DNA of 64,000 nt from Clonostachys chloroleuca (Eukaryota > Ascomycota > Sordariomycetes > Hypocreales > Bionectriaceae): positions 25,358,001 to 25,422,000 of the forward strand of contig JBANAY010000003.1 of the NCBI GenBank assembly GCA_037952775.1, read 5' to 3'. Shown one piece after another: positions 23,166-35,732 of the stretch. How positions within the stretch are numbered: the stretch's first letter is position 1; each line of letters starts with the position of its first letter. Under the pieces are notes generated by a model. It saw only the letters and a list, made by a program, of their open reading frames with translations. It made no database searches and was not told where the DNA came from. Position numbers and translations under genes: made by a program.

Positions 23166-24319
23166 ATGAGCGACAAGACTGGTCTGGTAACAGGTGCAAG
23201 CGGGTACATCGCCCTCCATGTCGTCGACCAACTCCTCCAGGCCGGCTGGACGGTCCACGCGACAGTGCGCAGCCTCCAGAAAGCTCGCAAGGTCCAGCCC
23301 TTGCAGAACCTGAGTTCCAAGTATCCCGGGAAGCTTCAGTTGTTTGAGGCAGACCTGCTGGTCCCAGGCTCGTTCCTGCCAGCAATGAAGGCTTGCGGCA
23401 CAGTCTTCCACGTTGCGTCGCCATTCATCATGCCTGAGCACACCAAGGACCCCCAAAAACAACTCATTGAGCCCGCGCTTCAAGGAACCAGAAACGTTCT
23501 GGGTAGCGTTAATGAGACCGAGAGCGTCACTCGCGTGGTCCTTACTTCTTCAAGTATGAATCCTCCATTTTTCCCTTGTTCCTATCCCCATTTCTGACGC
23601 AGGAGAGCTTCTGCCAATTACATGAATTGGGTTACTGACATACATTTTCAACCACAGCCGGTGCCATGTACGGCGACAAAGCTGAGGTGCTAGATATGGA
23701 GAACCAGACGCTGCAAGAGAGCTCCTGGTCCCAATACGTCTCCATCAGCCACAACGCGTACCAATATTCCAAAGTCGTCGCAGAGAAGGAGGCCTGGAAG
23801 ATGGCAGAGGCTCAGGGCCGGTGGGACTTGGTCGCCATATGCCCCGGGATGGTCCTGGGCCCATCCCTCACATCCGGCTCCATCTCCGGCAGTCTCGACC
23901 TCATCGACCAGCTCATGAGCGGACACGTCTTCTTCGGAGTCCCGGATCTGCACTTCGACTTTGTCGACGTCCGGGACGTGGCAGTCGCCCACATCAGCGC
24001 TGCGACGACCCCGACGGCGCGCGGGAGGTACATCATCTCGACGAGCGCAACCACGCCGTTGGTGGAGGTCTCCAAGGAAGTGAGGAAGATCCACAAGCAC
24101 CCGTGGCTGCTGCCGACGTGGAATCTGCCCAACATCATCTTCCGCTTGGTTGGGCCATTCATGGGGCTTTCTCAAGCGTGGATGGCTGGCAACCTGTCCA
24201 TTGCCTTCAAGGTCGACAACACCAGGGGTATCAAGGAGCTCGGGCTAGAGTACCGGCCTCTACAGCAGACACTGACTGACCAATACCAGGCGTGGGCGAT
24301 CCTCAAGAAGAGGAAGTAG
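23166..24319 (+). CDS. NAD(P)-dependent reductase of the GRE2 / dihydroflavonol-reductase type
   Basis: Two exons (23166-23553 and 23658-24319) give 349 residues, the usual size. The N-terminal Rossmann motif LVTGASGYIALHVVDQLL binds NADP(H), and VHATVRS with its arginine suggests NADP preference. The extended-SDR catalytic set is visible as LTSS near residue 128 and YQYSK near residues 164-168. FDFVDVRDVAVAHISA is the conserved substrate-domain block of GRE2-like ketoreductases. Expected activity is reduction of a ketone or aldehyde (methylglyoxal-type, or secondary-metabolite carbonyls), in the cytosol. It is convergent with the acyl-CoA dehydrogenase, with 272 bp between stops. The intron has donor gtatga and acceptor cacag (104 nt). 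Confidence 0.9.
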
Positions 24320-24591
24320 AGGATGAAACACATCGAGTCATCTACACGAATTTTGGTTCCTACCTTGCCAGCGCCCGATATGAGGGTTGCTAATTGCTCA
24401 TCTGCTTAATCGTATCACTTGTTTGTTAATGCTAGCATAGATTCGTAATAGATTAATGTAATGGAGGCTTCCCTTTGGTAAGGGATGAGGTGGCGAGCTA
24501 TGTGAAATATGTCTGATTATTTAAGCCAACGATGTTCGATAGAATCCGAGGGCACGGAAATGAAAGACAGGGTGTCAGCATTCCGCGACGC

Positions 24592-26165
24592 TCAGAGCTT
24601 GGCCCTTCTCTTAAGCGCTATCGCCATCTCCTGTCTTACTGCCAAATCTGTGATGATCTCTTCACTCCCACCCCCAACGATATTGACCCGCACATCGCGA
24701 CTTATCTGCTCGACGCGGCCCCCCAGTCCTCCGCGCTGGTAGCCCAGCCCTCCAAAGATCTGCTGTGCCTCGCGCGACGCAAGCTCCAGAAGCCGGCCGC
24801 CGTGCACCTTTGCCAGCGCGATCCTCGAGGCAAGCTCAGGCCCCATCTCCCCACCATTGACCTTGCAGTGGTATGCGATCTGCTCGATCCACGCCCAGTG
24901 CGACTCAATGTAGCGGGCCAGCGTGGCCAACTTGTGCCGGATGACCTGATGGGAGAAGAGCGGCTTGCCAAAGGTCTTGCGGTCCATCGCGTACGCCCAG
25001 GCGTCCTCGAGGCAGATCCGCGCCTGCGTGTTCATGCCAGCGGCCATTGTGAACCGCTCCCGGTTGAAGTCTAGTTTAGCACCCCCCAAGTCAGCATTTC
25101 TGGCGGAAGATTTCGTCCGGTGAGAAACCCTTACTTATCATCAAGTACTGGAAGCCCTCGTTCTCCCGCCCGATGAGGTGGTTGGCAGGCACCCTGACGT
25201 TCTCCAGCGTCACCCAGGTGCTGTCCGCCGCGTTCCAGCCGCTGTTCTTGATCCTGCGCCGGGTGACGCCAGGCGAATCGAGAGGGATGACCAGCATGGA
25301 GACGCCGGCGATGCCAGGCCCGCCGGTCCTGACGGCGGTTGTCATGTACGTTGCGCGGATCGCGCCGGTGATCCATTTCTATTTCGGCCTCGCGTTGGCA
25401 AAAGATCACAAACCAGGAGTGCGAGGTCGACAAACCTTGTGCCCGTTCACGATGTAGGCTTGACCGTCCTCGGTCCTCCTCGCTGTCGTCTTGAGATTGG
25501 CCAAATCCGAGCCACCTGGAAAGTTTCAGACTTTGTCAGACTGAATCACTGCAGCGGGCGTTATCATCGGCTTACCTGTGGGTTCGGTGGCCCCTAGGCA
25601 GAAGCTGATCTCTCCTGTGAAGATCCCCGGGAGCCAGTCTCGCTTCTGCTTCTCGGTGCCGTGGACGATGATGGGAGGGACCCCAATTGATGTGCCTCCA
25701 GAGAGGCCTACTGTGACTCCGGCGTAGCCAATCCTACTCACCTCATGGCTCACCACGAGAGAATGGAAGATGTCCCAGTCTGGTAAAGATAATGCGCCGG
25801 GTCAGTATATCCGTTGATTTTTCAGCATGGAACTAGCGTCACGTCCAAACGCTCAACGAGACCTCGTGTTTACCTTCGTGCGAGATACCGGCAGGCAGCC
25901 CAACACCACCAGAGTATTCGCGAGGGATGCCTTGAAAGGCCAACCCCGAGCGCGCATAGTGCTTCCTGGCCTCGTCCGGCACGTGGCCGTTCTCCTCCCA
26001 CTCCTCTGCGTAGGGGACGACGTGCTCGCTCAGATACTGGCGGACGTAGTCGCGGACCCGCCTGTGGCTTTCGTTGTAGTATGGCGACGCAAGATCGTTG
26101 CACCACGCAGGCTCAGCGAACGGCGCAAGGTTGCCGAATGGTTCTTGGTCTTGCGGAGGCGCCAT
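24592..26165 (-). CDS. Acyl-CoA dehydrogenase
   Basis: Five exons on minus (26165-25874, 25779-25576, 25515-25436, 25378-25135, 25070-24592) give 432 residues, normal for the family. The N-terminal helical domain includes VRDYVRQYLSEHVVPYAEEWEE. The middle beta domain carries the FAD-binding signature SFCLGATEPTGGSDLANLKTT, then WITGAIRATYMTTAVRTGG. The C-terminal helical domain contains AYAMDRKTFGKPL and the signature RDVRVNIVGGGSEEIITDLA. The enzyme should introduce the alpha-beta double bond in an acyl-CoA with FAD as cofactor. No clear mitochondrial presequence is seen, so a peroxisomal or cytosolic place is possible, but no SKL-type end is present (it ends RRAKL, only loosely PTS1-like). 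Chain-length preference cannot be read. It is divergent to the desaturase 2 kb away. Confidence 0.93.
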
Positions 26166-28125
26166 TGTCTTGAGTAGTATGATGAAACAGATGATAGAGA
26201 TGGAAAATTTGAAGTATTTTCACCCAAGGGCGAGATACAGTCACCATGACGGCCGAGCAGCTTACGCCGCGGGGAAACAGACGGACCGGGGTGTTTGTGC
26301 CGAGGCATCTTTGGCATCTCCAGCACCAAGGAATCACAGCGACCTGGCACCATGCGCTTCACTTAATGGAAATATTGATTCCACCATCATCATGTCTAAT
26401 CGATGCAAAGAGTTCTTTCCATCTGGGCGTGTGTAGGGTAAGGCGGGTTCGCAAGAAATTACCTGAGGTGGCGACAACCGGGGGAGTTCCTTATCTCTTA
26501 TCGCATCCTGCAAGGTCAATGATGCTCTTGGCTCGTGCGTCCTGGAACCAGGAGATGAAGGAGCTGTCAGTGCCTGACTACTGCAGCCCAACAGTGAATT
26601 GCCGTCGCCGCAGCCAAATCACAGGCTGGCATTGTGAGACATGCATCTCTAGCTCTGGCAAATCTGCCTGTAGGCCACACGTGGCGTGCGTCCGTTTATG
26701 AGCGTCCTGTGCCTGCCTTTTCTCAGGGTCCCTACAGCCTCGCTTGCATTGCATCATGCGGAATATTGTTGAGCCAGCGTTGCAGGCAAATGTGCGGTCA
26801 GTTAGCCCTGCTCTCCATATGCTCCATATGCGAGCTCTGGTATGATGCAGATACAGGGGGAAGGAAGCTATTTTTCCTGTAGTTTTTTAATTTGTACGCG
26901 TATTTTTTATCAATTGAGAGCTGAGGGGATATGCGGGGCCTAGGCTGGGTTGGGGAAAGGGAGAGGGACCAGCCAGGGCAGGGACGAGGTGGGAATGGGC
27001 CAATTGGAAGCGAGATAGATCCGGGTTTGCAAACCTGCCCAAGCAACGTGTCAAAATCTGTTGATAGCTGATGCTGAAGGCTGTCGTTCTAGCAAGAAGA
27101 GGCAGGTATCGCTTGACGGCACCAGACCTCGGATCGGCAGTCCCTGCCACCGCCTCCTCGCGATGGCCTGATAAGTTAGGCGCCAGGCACGTGCTTGTCG
27201 CGCATCACAGCAGGATGCTGCTGGTGGCCTCCCGTCTTATGCCGTGGACAGCAGGAAGGCGGTCGATCAGTCAGTGACAATCTCACGAGATGGAGCTCGG
27301 GGAAACAGGCAGCTGGTCCGTCACTAGTACCTGGCTCGTGTTTGTTTTCGACTCTGTGCCACGATGAAAGACGCGGTACGTACCCAGGTACACCGTACAC
27401 AGCCTCAGGGCACGACATGGGAAACAGCACAGAGCACAGACAGAGTCAGTCAGGCCAAGCTCGGCGCCATCTCAAGATTGTCCTCAGATCCCTGTGGGCC
27501 GGTCTAGCCCTTTCGCTTCCTCTCCATTGACAATCTCGGCGGGTCAAATCTCAATTCCTCCCCAACAATTCATCTGTCCTCTATCCCAGGGGCCCTTTCC
27601 CTTCCCACGGCTCCACCGAGGCGGGTGTGCAAACTTCAGGCCAGTCGATGCGGTGTCGGGCTGTCGGCAGGCATTGACCACCGCCCGGATCAGATAGAGC
27701 ATCTGAAAAGAAGGTGAGAGATAGAGAGTGTGCTTCCGCTAGCGCATCCGCTTTTTCGGTCGCCAAGAGGTCGGAGTTTTCAGGGTCCTTTACTCAGGGT
27801 CCGAAACTGACTAGCCAGGGACCAGACGCGACCACTTGGCTCGCACCGGACAGTCCAACGGCTTGCGATTGCTATCGCGGAAGAGGTAAGCGGCGGTCTA
27901 AAGGGAGTGTGCTAGGCTCGAAAATTTCACTTTGTGGTTTGGTTTCTGTGGACCACCCCTTTTTATTTGCCTCACGCAAGTACCGCCCGCGGAGGCCTGG
28001 CCCTTATTTAACTGAGAATTCTTGTGGGTTGGAGCTTTCCTCCCTTCCCTTGCTTGCTTCGACTTTCCAATCCAGCTTCTGGACTAACCTCACAGCCATC
28101 ATTCAGTGAGCAAGGCACCGGAATC
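26166..28125. promoter_or_regulatory. 2-kb divergent promoter region
   Basis: Separates the divergent acyl-CoA dehydrogenase (start 26165) and desaturase (start 28126). Short open frames exist on both strands but none resembles a protein family. The last several hundred bases before the desaturase are pyrimidine-rich in patches (for example 27480-27620 and 28020-28100), typical of strongly expressed fungal promoters and leaders. Confidence 0.4.
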
Positions 28126-29518
28126 ATGATCACTGTAACTAAGACCAAGGCGGGCAAGAAGGCCCAGGCCTCAACCACGTAGGTGACAACCCATGCTGAG
28201 AAGCCTCATCACCAGCATCTTGCTTTCGAGCCCAATTGACTGACTTGAGATGGACACAGGCTCGTGGCGGAACCTCAGTTCCCTGACATCAACACCATCA
28301 GGAATGCCATCCCCAAGCACTGCTTTGAGTCCTCTGCTGTGATCGGACTGTCCTACCTGGTCCGTGATCTTTGCATGGCTGTCGGCCTGGGTTATGCTGC
28401 CGTCACCTACATTCCCACCATTCCTGACTTCTACCTGCGATCTTTCGCCTGGATCGTCTACGGCTACGTGCAGGGCCTCATTTGCACTGGCATCTGGATT
28501 CTGGGCCACGAGTGCGGCCATGGCGCCTTCTCCAAGTACCAGACCTTCAACGACGTTGTCGGCTGGTTCGCTCACTCCATTCTCTGCGTCCCCTACTTCT
28601 CCTGGAAGTTCTCTCACCACCGCCACCACCGCTTCACTGGCCACATGGACAAGGATATGGCTTTTGCTCCTCGCACCAAGGCTGATTACCTGGAGCGAAT
28701 TCTCTCCAAGTTCGACTTCCTCGAGGATACCCCCATCTACCACATCATCTGCCTTTTCTTCCACCAGACCATGGGATGGACCTTCTACCTGATCTTCAAC
28801 ATCTCCGCCGGTCGCAACAGCATGCAGTACAAGGCTTCTCTCGGCCGCCGCAGCCACTTTGACCCTTGGAGTGGTGTCTTCCGCCCCAGCGAGGCTCCTT
28901 TCATTGTCCTTTCCGACATTGGTCTTGGCCTCACCCTCTACTCTCTGTACCGCCTCTCTTTCTTCGTCGGTGTCCAGAACACCGTTCTCCTCTACGCTCA
29001 GACCTGGTTCTGGGTTCACCACTGGTTGAGTAAGTTCTTTCGCGCATCCCAGAATCTCAGATTAGAGAGACACGGCAATTGACTGACATTTCAACCTTTA
29101 GTCGCAATCACCTACCTCCACCACACCGACAAGGATGTGCCTCACTATGATGCTGAGCACTGGACCTTTGTCAAGGGCGCCGTTGCCACCATCGACCGCG
29201 AGTTTGGTTTCGTCGGCCGCCACCTCTTCCACGGCATCATTGAGTACCACGTTGTTCACCACCTGTTCCCGTACGTTGGATTTCTCTCCTGCTGGCTGCA
29301 TGCAGCTTTGAAATGATTATGTACTAACGCACCCCAGTCGCATCCCCTTCTACTATGCCGAGGAGGCCACCGAGGCCATCAAGCCCGTGCTTGGCGACCT
29401 TTACCGCCGCGACGAGCGCAGCTTCCTGGGCCAGCTCTGGGACAACTTCTCCAACTTGAAGTATGTCGAGCCTGATTTGGCCATCCCCGGTGCTATGAAA
29501 TGGGTCACCCGCGCTTAA
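28126..29518 (+). CDS. Membrane fatty acid desaturase (delta-12 / omega-3 type)
   Basis: Four exons (28126-28178, 28260-29029, 29102-29270, 29338-29518) give 390 residues. The three histidine boxes that hold the di-iron centre are all present: HECGHGAF, SHHRHHRFTGH and IEYHVVHHLFP. Between them are the long hydrophobic stretches expected of an ER-membrane enzyme, such as IVYGYVQGLICTGIWILG. It should insert a double bond at delta-12 of oleate and/or the omega-3 position of linoleate, using cytochrome b5 electrons. The length of about 390-400 residues and the short N-terminus fit the fungal group that includes bifunctional delta-12/omega-3 enzymes better than the longer (about 470) delta-12-only type; this is inference from length and overall form. 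The small first exon ends after 18 codons, and all three introns are GT..AG. Confidence 0.92.
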
Positions 29519-30171
29519 TTGAGCGTACTCCTACCCAGCGCTCGGCTTTCGGCGAATGGTTATTTTACGAAGAACCGACCAGGGAAACAGAAACACCCTG
29601 AGTTATCCACGAAGAGTTTGTTGTCTATTGTGTACTGGAAAGAATAAAACGGTCGGGCACCACGAATAGAATTTTCCACGATCACGGCGTTTGATGAGGA
29701 TAGATTTTCTGCATTAGACAAAATATCACATAGAAGAGGCCCAATCATGAATCAATAGAAGGGCATTTTTATTCTCCGCAAGATTGCTGAATCCTTCCCT
29801 TCCTTTTCATTTTGTTTCTTTCCCTTGCTTGAGAGTGATTTATACTGATCTGCAGTTTACGAATTACTAAACATGAATTATTAAGGATATGCAGCCTCGA
29901 CATGAATGGACAGTGCCATAACGGCGCCAAGCAATCGATGCGCCTCAGCTAGGCACAAGGCGTTTCTGCCTCGTTGGGCGCAGCTTACGACAACCCCATT
30001 TCGGATACTTCTCGCTGGTCGGGCGTCTTTTAAAATCCCACTTGAACGCAGCGCATCGCAACATCGAAAGATCAATCAGCACCAAGGAATCTTGAGAGGA
30101 AAGACGCCTGCATCACTCGTAATGATCCAAACACCTGCCCGTCACAACCATCAGCCACGCAAATAGACGAT
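29519..30171. other. Intergenic, no gene recognised
   Basis: About 650 bp containing the 3' UTR of the desaturase and the promoter of the next gene. Nothing else is seen. Confidence 0.5.
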
Positions 30172-31008
30172 ATGGCCGCCGACGCCACTTTGGAAAGCGT
30201 CAGATCGTTGATATGTGCGCTCGACATCATCTTCGCCGTCATCTCTCTTTCCTGTCTGTATGTGCCCTTATTCTGGAGATCATGGACGTATGAGAAGGGG
30301 AGCATCATCCGCCGCGATCTCTGGATAGCTCGCTTCCTCGTTCTGTCCACGCCGTACCGCCTCATCGGATCGATCTTCTCCATCGCCAGCCTCACTCGGA
30401 ATCCACAGCGACAAACTCTGCTCCTGAAAACAATCCAGGCTGTCACTGCCACGCCTCTTGAAATTAGGCTTTATAAGCTCGCCAGGAAAACGTGGAAGAA
30501 GGCCGTGAAGAGGCAGGATGGGGGAGAGGGTCCGGCGCCCGACCTGGCAGGACGGCAGCCTGTGGTACCGAAGAGCCAGGAGGTGCTGGTCGCGGCCAAC
30601 GCGCATCGGGATGACTACGAGCGCGAGAAGTTTGGATTTTGGAAGGCTTGCCTCTTCCACTTCAAATGGGCCATTCCTGAGGGGATTATGGTTGTCGGCC
30701 TCGTGCTCAGTTCGATATACTTGGGCGAGGGCCCGAAGGATCGCCTTGCACCTGCGGTTCTCATATGGATCTTGCCGTTGGTGACGGTTGTTCTCAGCCA
30801 GGTATGGAGGCACTGCTGGCATGCTGAGACTGAGGGTGTGGGGGAGTTCGCTGGATTCACGAAGCCATGGGCAGTTGGGACCATGGTGGGGTTTCTCATA
30901 TTCATCGTCGTGTTTTTTGTCGACTTGGAGAAGAGGAAGGGGTACATTAGTAACTGGACGGAGGTATGGGTACAGCTCGCGGAGGCGTTGTGTGGAGGTG
31001 GAGGATAA
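30172..31008 (+). CDS. Integral membrane protein of unknown function
   Basis: An intronless 278-residue frame with a good start context (gatATGGCC). Five hydrophobic segments can be seen: residues about 14-34 (ALDIIFAVISLSCLYVPLF), 54-73 (LVLSTPYRLIGSIFSIASL), 166-186 (PEGIMVVGLVLSSIYLG), 190-212 (LAPAVLIWILPLVTVVLSQV) and 234-253 (AVGTMVGFLIFIVVFFVDL). A charged soluble loop of roughly 80 residues lies between the second and third, rich in Lys, Arg, Gly and Pro. I do not recognise the family. Coding-like features are the long uninterrupted frame, plausible topology and good third-position GC, but a function cannot be given. Confidence 0.65.
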   Translation: MAADATLESVRSLICALDIIFAVISLSCLYVPLFWRSWTYEKGSIIRRDLWIARFLVLSTPYRLIGSIFSIASLTRNPQRQTLLLKTIQAVTATPLEIRLYKLARKTWKKAVKRQDGGEGPAPDLAGRQPVVPKSQEVLVAANAHRDDYEREKFGFWKACLFHFKWAIPEGIMVVGLVLSSIYLGEGPKDRLAPAVLIWILPLVTVVLSQVWRHCWHAETEGVGEFAGFTKPWAVGTMVGFLIFIVVFFVDLEKRKGYISNWTEVWVQLAEALCGGGG

Positions 31009-32108
31009 AAGGTATTCAAACATAGGTGCTGTAGCAGTCTTGCCAGTTCATTGAAACAGTTTCTACAATATATTGGACCTAAGAGTTCTGAGAAATTATC
31101 GAGGCCCAGAATACCCTGGTCTGGCCTCAGACCCTACATGTAGTTTCAAGCAGTGGAATTTACTCAATATCTTCATCGTGGAGGTCGGGGTCAGCTCCGC
31201 CCTGGAAGAGTTTCTGTACGGCTATTGGGTGTATCAACTTAGCAGATTCGTGGAGAGCTGCTCTCCTGGATGTGTCCGTCACATTTACTACAGCCTTCGA
31301 TGACTATACCGTATCGTCTATTGCACAATGATTCCTAGAACAATCCTGTGAAGAGAGGTGAATAGTTATGCCCTCATCTGTAACTTAGTCTATATCATCT
31401 TGCCGTCTTCATCCTGAGACGGGCCGGAGATCTGCATTATGTCCGACGACCGTGCCAACGCCCATGGTCTATTTGAGAACCGAATCCACCCGAAGAACAC
31501 AGACATCGGAGGCGCACCAACCAGGTGGAGTCGCCAGTTGCGAACTCATGCCTAACAGCAAGTGATCTATGCCTGCTTACCTACACAGAGCGGTGAAGCC
31601 ACCTCGTGTAGTTCTTCAAGCCATGAATCAGGCTTATCTTAGTATTGCATACTTGAGACAACCCGAGTTGATGCTTCACGGCCATACTTCTTTTTAAAGA
31701 ACATCGTTGTTAACCTCTGCAAACCTAGCGATCGATTCGTGTCATCAAGAATCCTATGTATTGTTTGGCAATAATCAAGGGGCGTAGGAGACTGAGTCGC
31801 CGAAGAGCTTTGAAAGCAGCGCAGAAAAATGACGAGGAGTTTCAGTAAGCCTCCCCCATTGTAATTCAAAGCTCAAAGATAGGCTGAAAGTCAATAATCA
31901 CTTGATAATTATCTCCAATGTTCAAACCCTTATACTGAACTACTTAATTTCTGGGTTATTTTTGAACAAATAGACAAAAGATCGTATCACACAATTGAAG
32001 ATAAAGATATGTATTATGTTTAATTTCTGCTGATATTTATCTCAATTCACCAGAACGGCAGCCAGCACCACTAAATGGCAAATAACTGAGCATACTATAT
32101 CCAAGCTC
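31009..32108. other. Intergenic, no gene recognised
   Basis: About 1.1 kb between convergent genes. The second half is AT-rich. The frame at 31639-31869 on minus is short and unrecognised. Confidence 0.5.
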
Positions 32109-33553
32109 TTAGATGTAGGAAGCCTCAACCAAGAAGCCAAGAGTGAACTTGATGTGACGAAGAACAGCATCCCACTGGATGGATTCATAGGTCTGTAGTA
32201 TTGTTTAGAATTACTCCCAAGCTTGTGAACTGCATAGGCTAGAAACTTACGTCACGCGAGGTGTGAATGTTTGGGTTGCTGTTCTCAAAGACCTCCTCGT
32301 TCACGAAGGCGGCGGCTGTGCAAGAAATTAGCTTACTTCATTTGCTCATCAGTTCTCTCAAGGGACTTACGGAAACCATTCGAGTTAGCACTGGCATGGT
32401 CAGAGCAACCATAGCCACACCTGGACGATGAGGGGGCCGATCCGGTGTACTGGGTGGCGACGATACGGACGTATGAGGTAAGGGCGGAGTTGACATAGTC
32501 TGTGTAGACGGCGACCTTGCCGCTGGGGGAGTAGCCAGTCATGTCCTGGTTGACAAACGCGAGGACGTTCTTGTTCTGCGTCTTGTACTGGGAGTAGACA
32601 TCCTTGGATCCGAGAAGACCACCTTCCTCACCACCGTACCAGTGGAACTCAAGGGTATTCTTAGGCTTATATCCTTGCTCAGCAAGGACTCGGAGAGCCT
32701 CGAGGATGGTAACTGTTCCTGAGCCGTTGTCATCAGCTCCGGGGCTACGGGAGCTCGATGAACCGGTAGTGGAGTCCAAGTGAGCACCGACAATAACTGG
32801 GAGACAAATCCACGTTAGTATTGAAGAAGAGTTTTATGCGGAGTAAGACATAGTTCTAAATGTAATTGCTGAACTTACCGAGATCGCTAGTGGTGCCGGG
32901 AATTGTCGCAATGATTGATGGCTGGTTAAAGGAGTGTGCCACTTGGCGGACAGTGATGGCAGAGTTGGCAGAAGCAACACTCTTCACTGTGTTGAACAGC
33001 CATGTGGCGGCCTGAGTGCCAGTGGAAGACTGGTAGTGGCGAGTGTTGTAACTGCAACGTCGTGTAAGAGAGAGATGGACTATCTAAATGGACCTTGCGC
33101 TTACTTGGTGAGGGTTCGGAGCCAGCTCTGAGGATTGGTGTTGCTGGCTTTGCCGATTAGGCCGTTAGCCTCATCAACATGTTCGACCTTGGAGGGGTAG
33201 GCAACCGCCTGGATGGAAGCAGCATTCTCGGCATCGGTCTTTGAGAGCCTCGAGAGAACATCCACGTCCTAAAATGGTTACTTGGTTAACAACTATTACA
33301 GTGGGTAGATTTGACAGGTGAATCAGAAGTCAGGCTCGAGGATATTTACCCTGATTTCCGTGATGTCGATGAATCCAATCTTCTTCGCTGTGAAGTTCTC
33401 ATACTTTTCCTCCTCCGTCACCCACTGTCCGGGGTCATCCTCTGATGTCTTAATCAAACGAAGAGACGATTCCCTAACGATCTTCTCACTAGGAGCCGCA
33501 TAGGTGATCTGAAGAGATGCCACAAGGGCGACAACGGCTGTGCTAAAATGCAT
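32109..33553 (-). CDS. Secreted leucine aminopeptidase, peptidase family M28
   Basis: Six exons (33553-33350, 33268-33105, 33051-32879, 32796-32371, 32315-32251, 32192-32109) give 371 residues. The first about 20 residues (MHFSTAVVALVASLQITYA) are a signal peptide, followed by a propeptide-like region up to about residue 75. The catalytic domain has the five zinc-ligand blocks of M28: VGAHLDS (His near 186), GADDNGSG (Asp near 202), WYGGEEGGLLGS (Glu-Glu), NQDMTGY (Asp) and CGYGCSDHASA (His near the C-terminal part). The pair of cysteines in RCGYGCSD is typical of fungal secreted leucine aminopeptidases. It should remove N-terminal Leu and other hydrophobic residues from peptides outside the cell. 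It is divergent to the lipoxygenase, 2.3 kb apart, with a TATA-like element at 33630-33637. Confidence 0.93.
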
Positions 33554-33629
33554 GATGGCAGTGAGTTAGAGGGAATTTGGCGGGACGTGAAACATGCATT
33601 TCTAGGGGCGGCGATCAGGAACGGGTCTT

Positions 33630-33637
33630 TATATATA
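33630..33637 (-). promoter_or_regulatory. TATA-box-like element upstream of leucine aminopeptidase
   Basis: A TATATATA-type run about 77-84 bp upstream of the ATG at 33553, read on the minus strand. The position fits a core promoter. Confidence 0.4.
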
Positions 33638-35724
33638 AAAAGCAGGGATTGCATCATGTTCTCTTTGTTGTCATTGTTCTCGGGTGGGCCCGCCAGCTTG
33701 AGGGAGCTTTTGGAATGTCATGTCTCATACATACGGTAGCTGCCTGTTTCAGAGTCGATGCATAAAACCTCTTCTTCTGGCTGCACTTTTGTTGCTAAAC
33801 GCGAGCTTTGATCTGGTCTCGGTCCCCCTAGCAGAGCCATTCAGGGCAGTCATCGGCGTAGGTAACAGGCCTCCTGGTGCCCCCGTGTGTCACTTCCTAG
33901 ACCAGCTGCCTCATCCGGTCAAGCTCCCACTCCCTCCGGCTGCCTAACGTGGTAGTGAAGTGCAGCACAAGCTTATCCAGCACAAGCATAACAGCGGCAA
34001 GGAATTCCTGATACAGCAGTGGAACGGCTGGAACATTACGCTCCTGGAGGGGAGGGGTACCGTCACCTGATTGAGACCTTCTGGAAACCGCCCCATGATT
34101 GACCAGTCTGTCACGGTCTCCATAGATGGCGACATGCTGTTACAGCCAAGAACTATTGTAGCGTAGTAGTCATTGCTCTTTCTTCAATGCCTCAATACGA
34201 CGTGCGATGTGTTAGAACGTGGACTCTGCAATTTACAGAACCAAAGCTATAAATACGCCTTATATGCCAAGGGTATAAATAAGATTATAACTCTCCTAAA
34301 AGTAACTCTTTATATATAGAACCAGCTGATTAGTGAAAGGGTAATGGCTCGATAGTAAAATTCTAAGTTATTTATTAATTACACTTACTAAAATCTTAAT
34401 GTTGCCAGCTAGCTAGAATGTGCTTTCAGTTACGGTAAGCCATATTGATATATAATAGCTCCGAGATACATTGCTGCGATTAATATCAAATACTGTAGGG
34501 TACAAGTTGTCAAATCAAGTTTCAACGTTCTGTTCTTACAGTTGTCGCCTGCTTAGATATTTATCCTCATAGCCACCATTTGCCGAGCTCTACCAGTATA
34601 TATTGAATAATTATTGACAGCGCTCTTTGAGTTTGGATACCTGACTGTACTAGTGGCGTAACCTATCCATGCCCTTAAAAACTGTTGTATGGCGAAAACA
34701 CCTAGCCACAGCATGAGGAAGTCGAAACTAGGATGCGCAGGGGGTCTCGCTAGACTATTATCCCTGAAGGAAACAATGAAGCTTTTGGACTGTATTTTCG
34801 TGTCACACTAGCTGAGGTCGTTTCACCACCGCCCACTGCGTAGGTAATCTTGGCTCGCGACGACAAATTTATTCCGGTAACTTTCCTTGTTCATTGCTTT
34901 CACGCTACATGCATATGTGCAGGCTCGATAGTAGACCTCCACCGATCAAGCTAAGAAGTGTGCCGTGAATGATGAGCTGTATTACTGTCCTCCTGGCACC
35001 GCCCTATAACTCTTGAGCTAATACGATCGCATAGATATTGGGCGGCCTTGGTGAGATCGACATGTCTGCCCAGACACGCTGGTGGACATATCAGTCACCG
35101 CTATCGCCCAATATCCACCTGTTTGGGTTTAGATAACCAAGAGAAGTAAGCTGGCTGAGGGTCGGCCCGCAGTCCAAGATGCATCTACCCGGCTGAGAAC
35201 AGGGAGTAGACTCCGTCAACCAGCTGGGGATCAAAAGTCTCATGGTATTGGAACGGATCCTGTTGCTAGGTTGCACCTCACGAGGCAGCTGAACTGGCAC
35301 CATTGGTCTCTTTTGGCTCATCGACCACTCCCATGGCTGGCTGATTGTATGCATGTCTCAGGGAGCGAGCGAAGACTCCTGCACGGGACTATCGATAGCT
35401 GAATTAAACTGAGTAGAGTAGCCAATAGTAGCAAGGATATTAGGAATAGCAGATCCAGTACGGACAATTATTGATTGACTACGCGGGATAGGGTTCCATT
35501 GTTTCCTAATGAAGATTTCAGCTGAAGCCTGAGCATGCGGCCGCATCATCCCCAGTCGAGGCCCCCAATCGCTGCAAGCGGTTGGAGCTTGGCACTTCAG
35601 GGTCTAGAATGTCAGCACGATGGGCGCTCGGATCGTTGCCTCAGATGTCAAGGCCATCGTTGAGACTATGTGTTCATGAGAAAAAGCAGACTCCAGGCCG
35701 GGAGTGAATGGGCGCTTATACAAA

Positions 35725-35732
35725 TATAAATA
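35725..35732 (+). promoter_or_regulatory. TATA-box-like element upstream of lipoxygenase
   Basis: TATAAATA, 114 bp upstream of the chosen lipoxygenase ATG at 35846. Confidence 0.4.

Noticed and set aside
23690..24175. 161-codon open frame on minus
   Set aside because: Antisense to the GRE2-like reductase exon 2.
28171..29022. 283-codon open frame on minus opposite the desaturase
   Set aside because: It is fully antisense to a well-supported desaturase exon. The acidic Glu/Val/Ala-rich translation is the usual mirror of a GC-rich third-position coding strand.
30280..31023. 247-codon open frame on minus
   Set aside because: Antisense to the membrane protein at 30172-31008. The plus strand has clear hydrophobic helices and a good start context, so plus was preferred.
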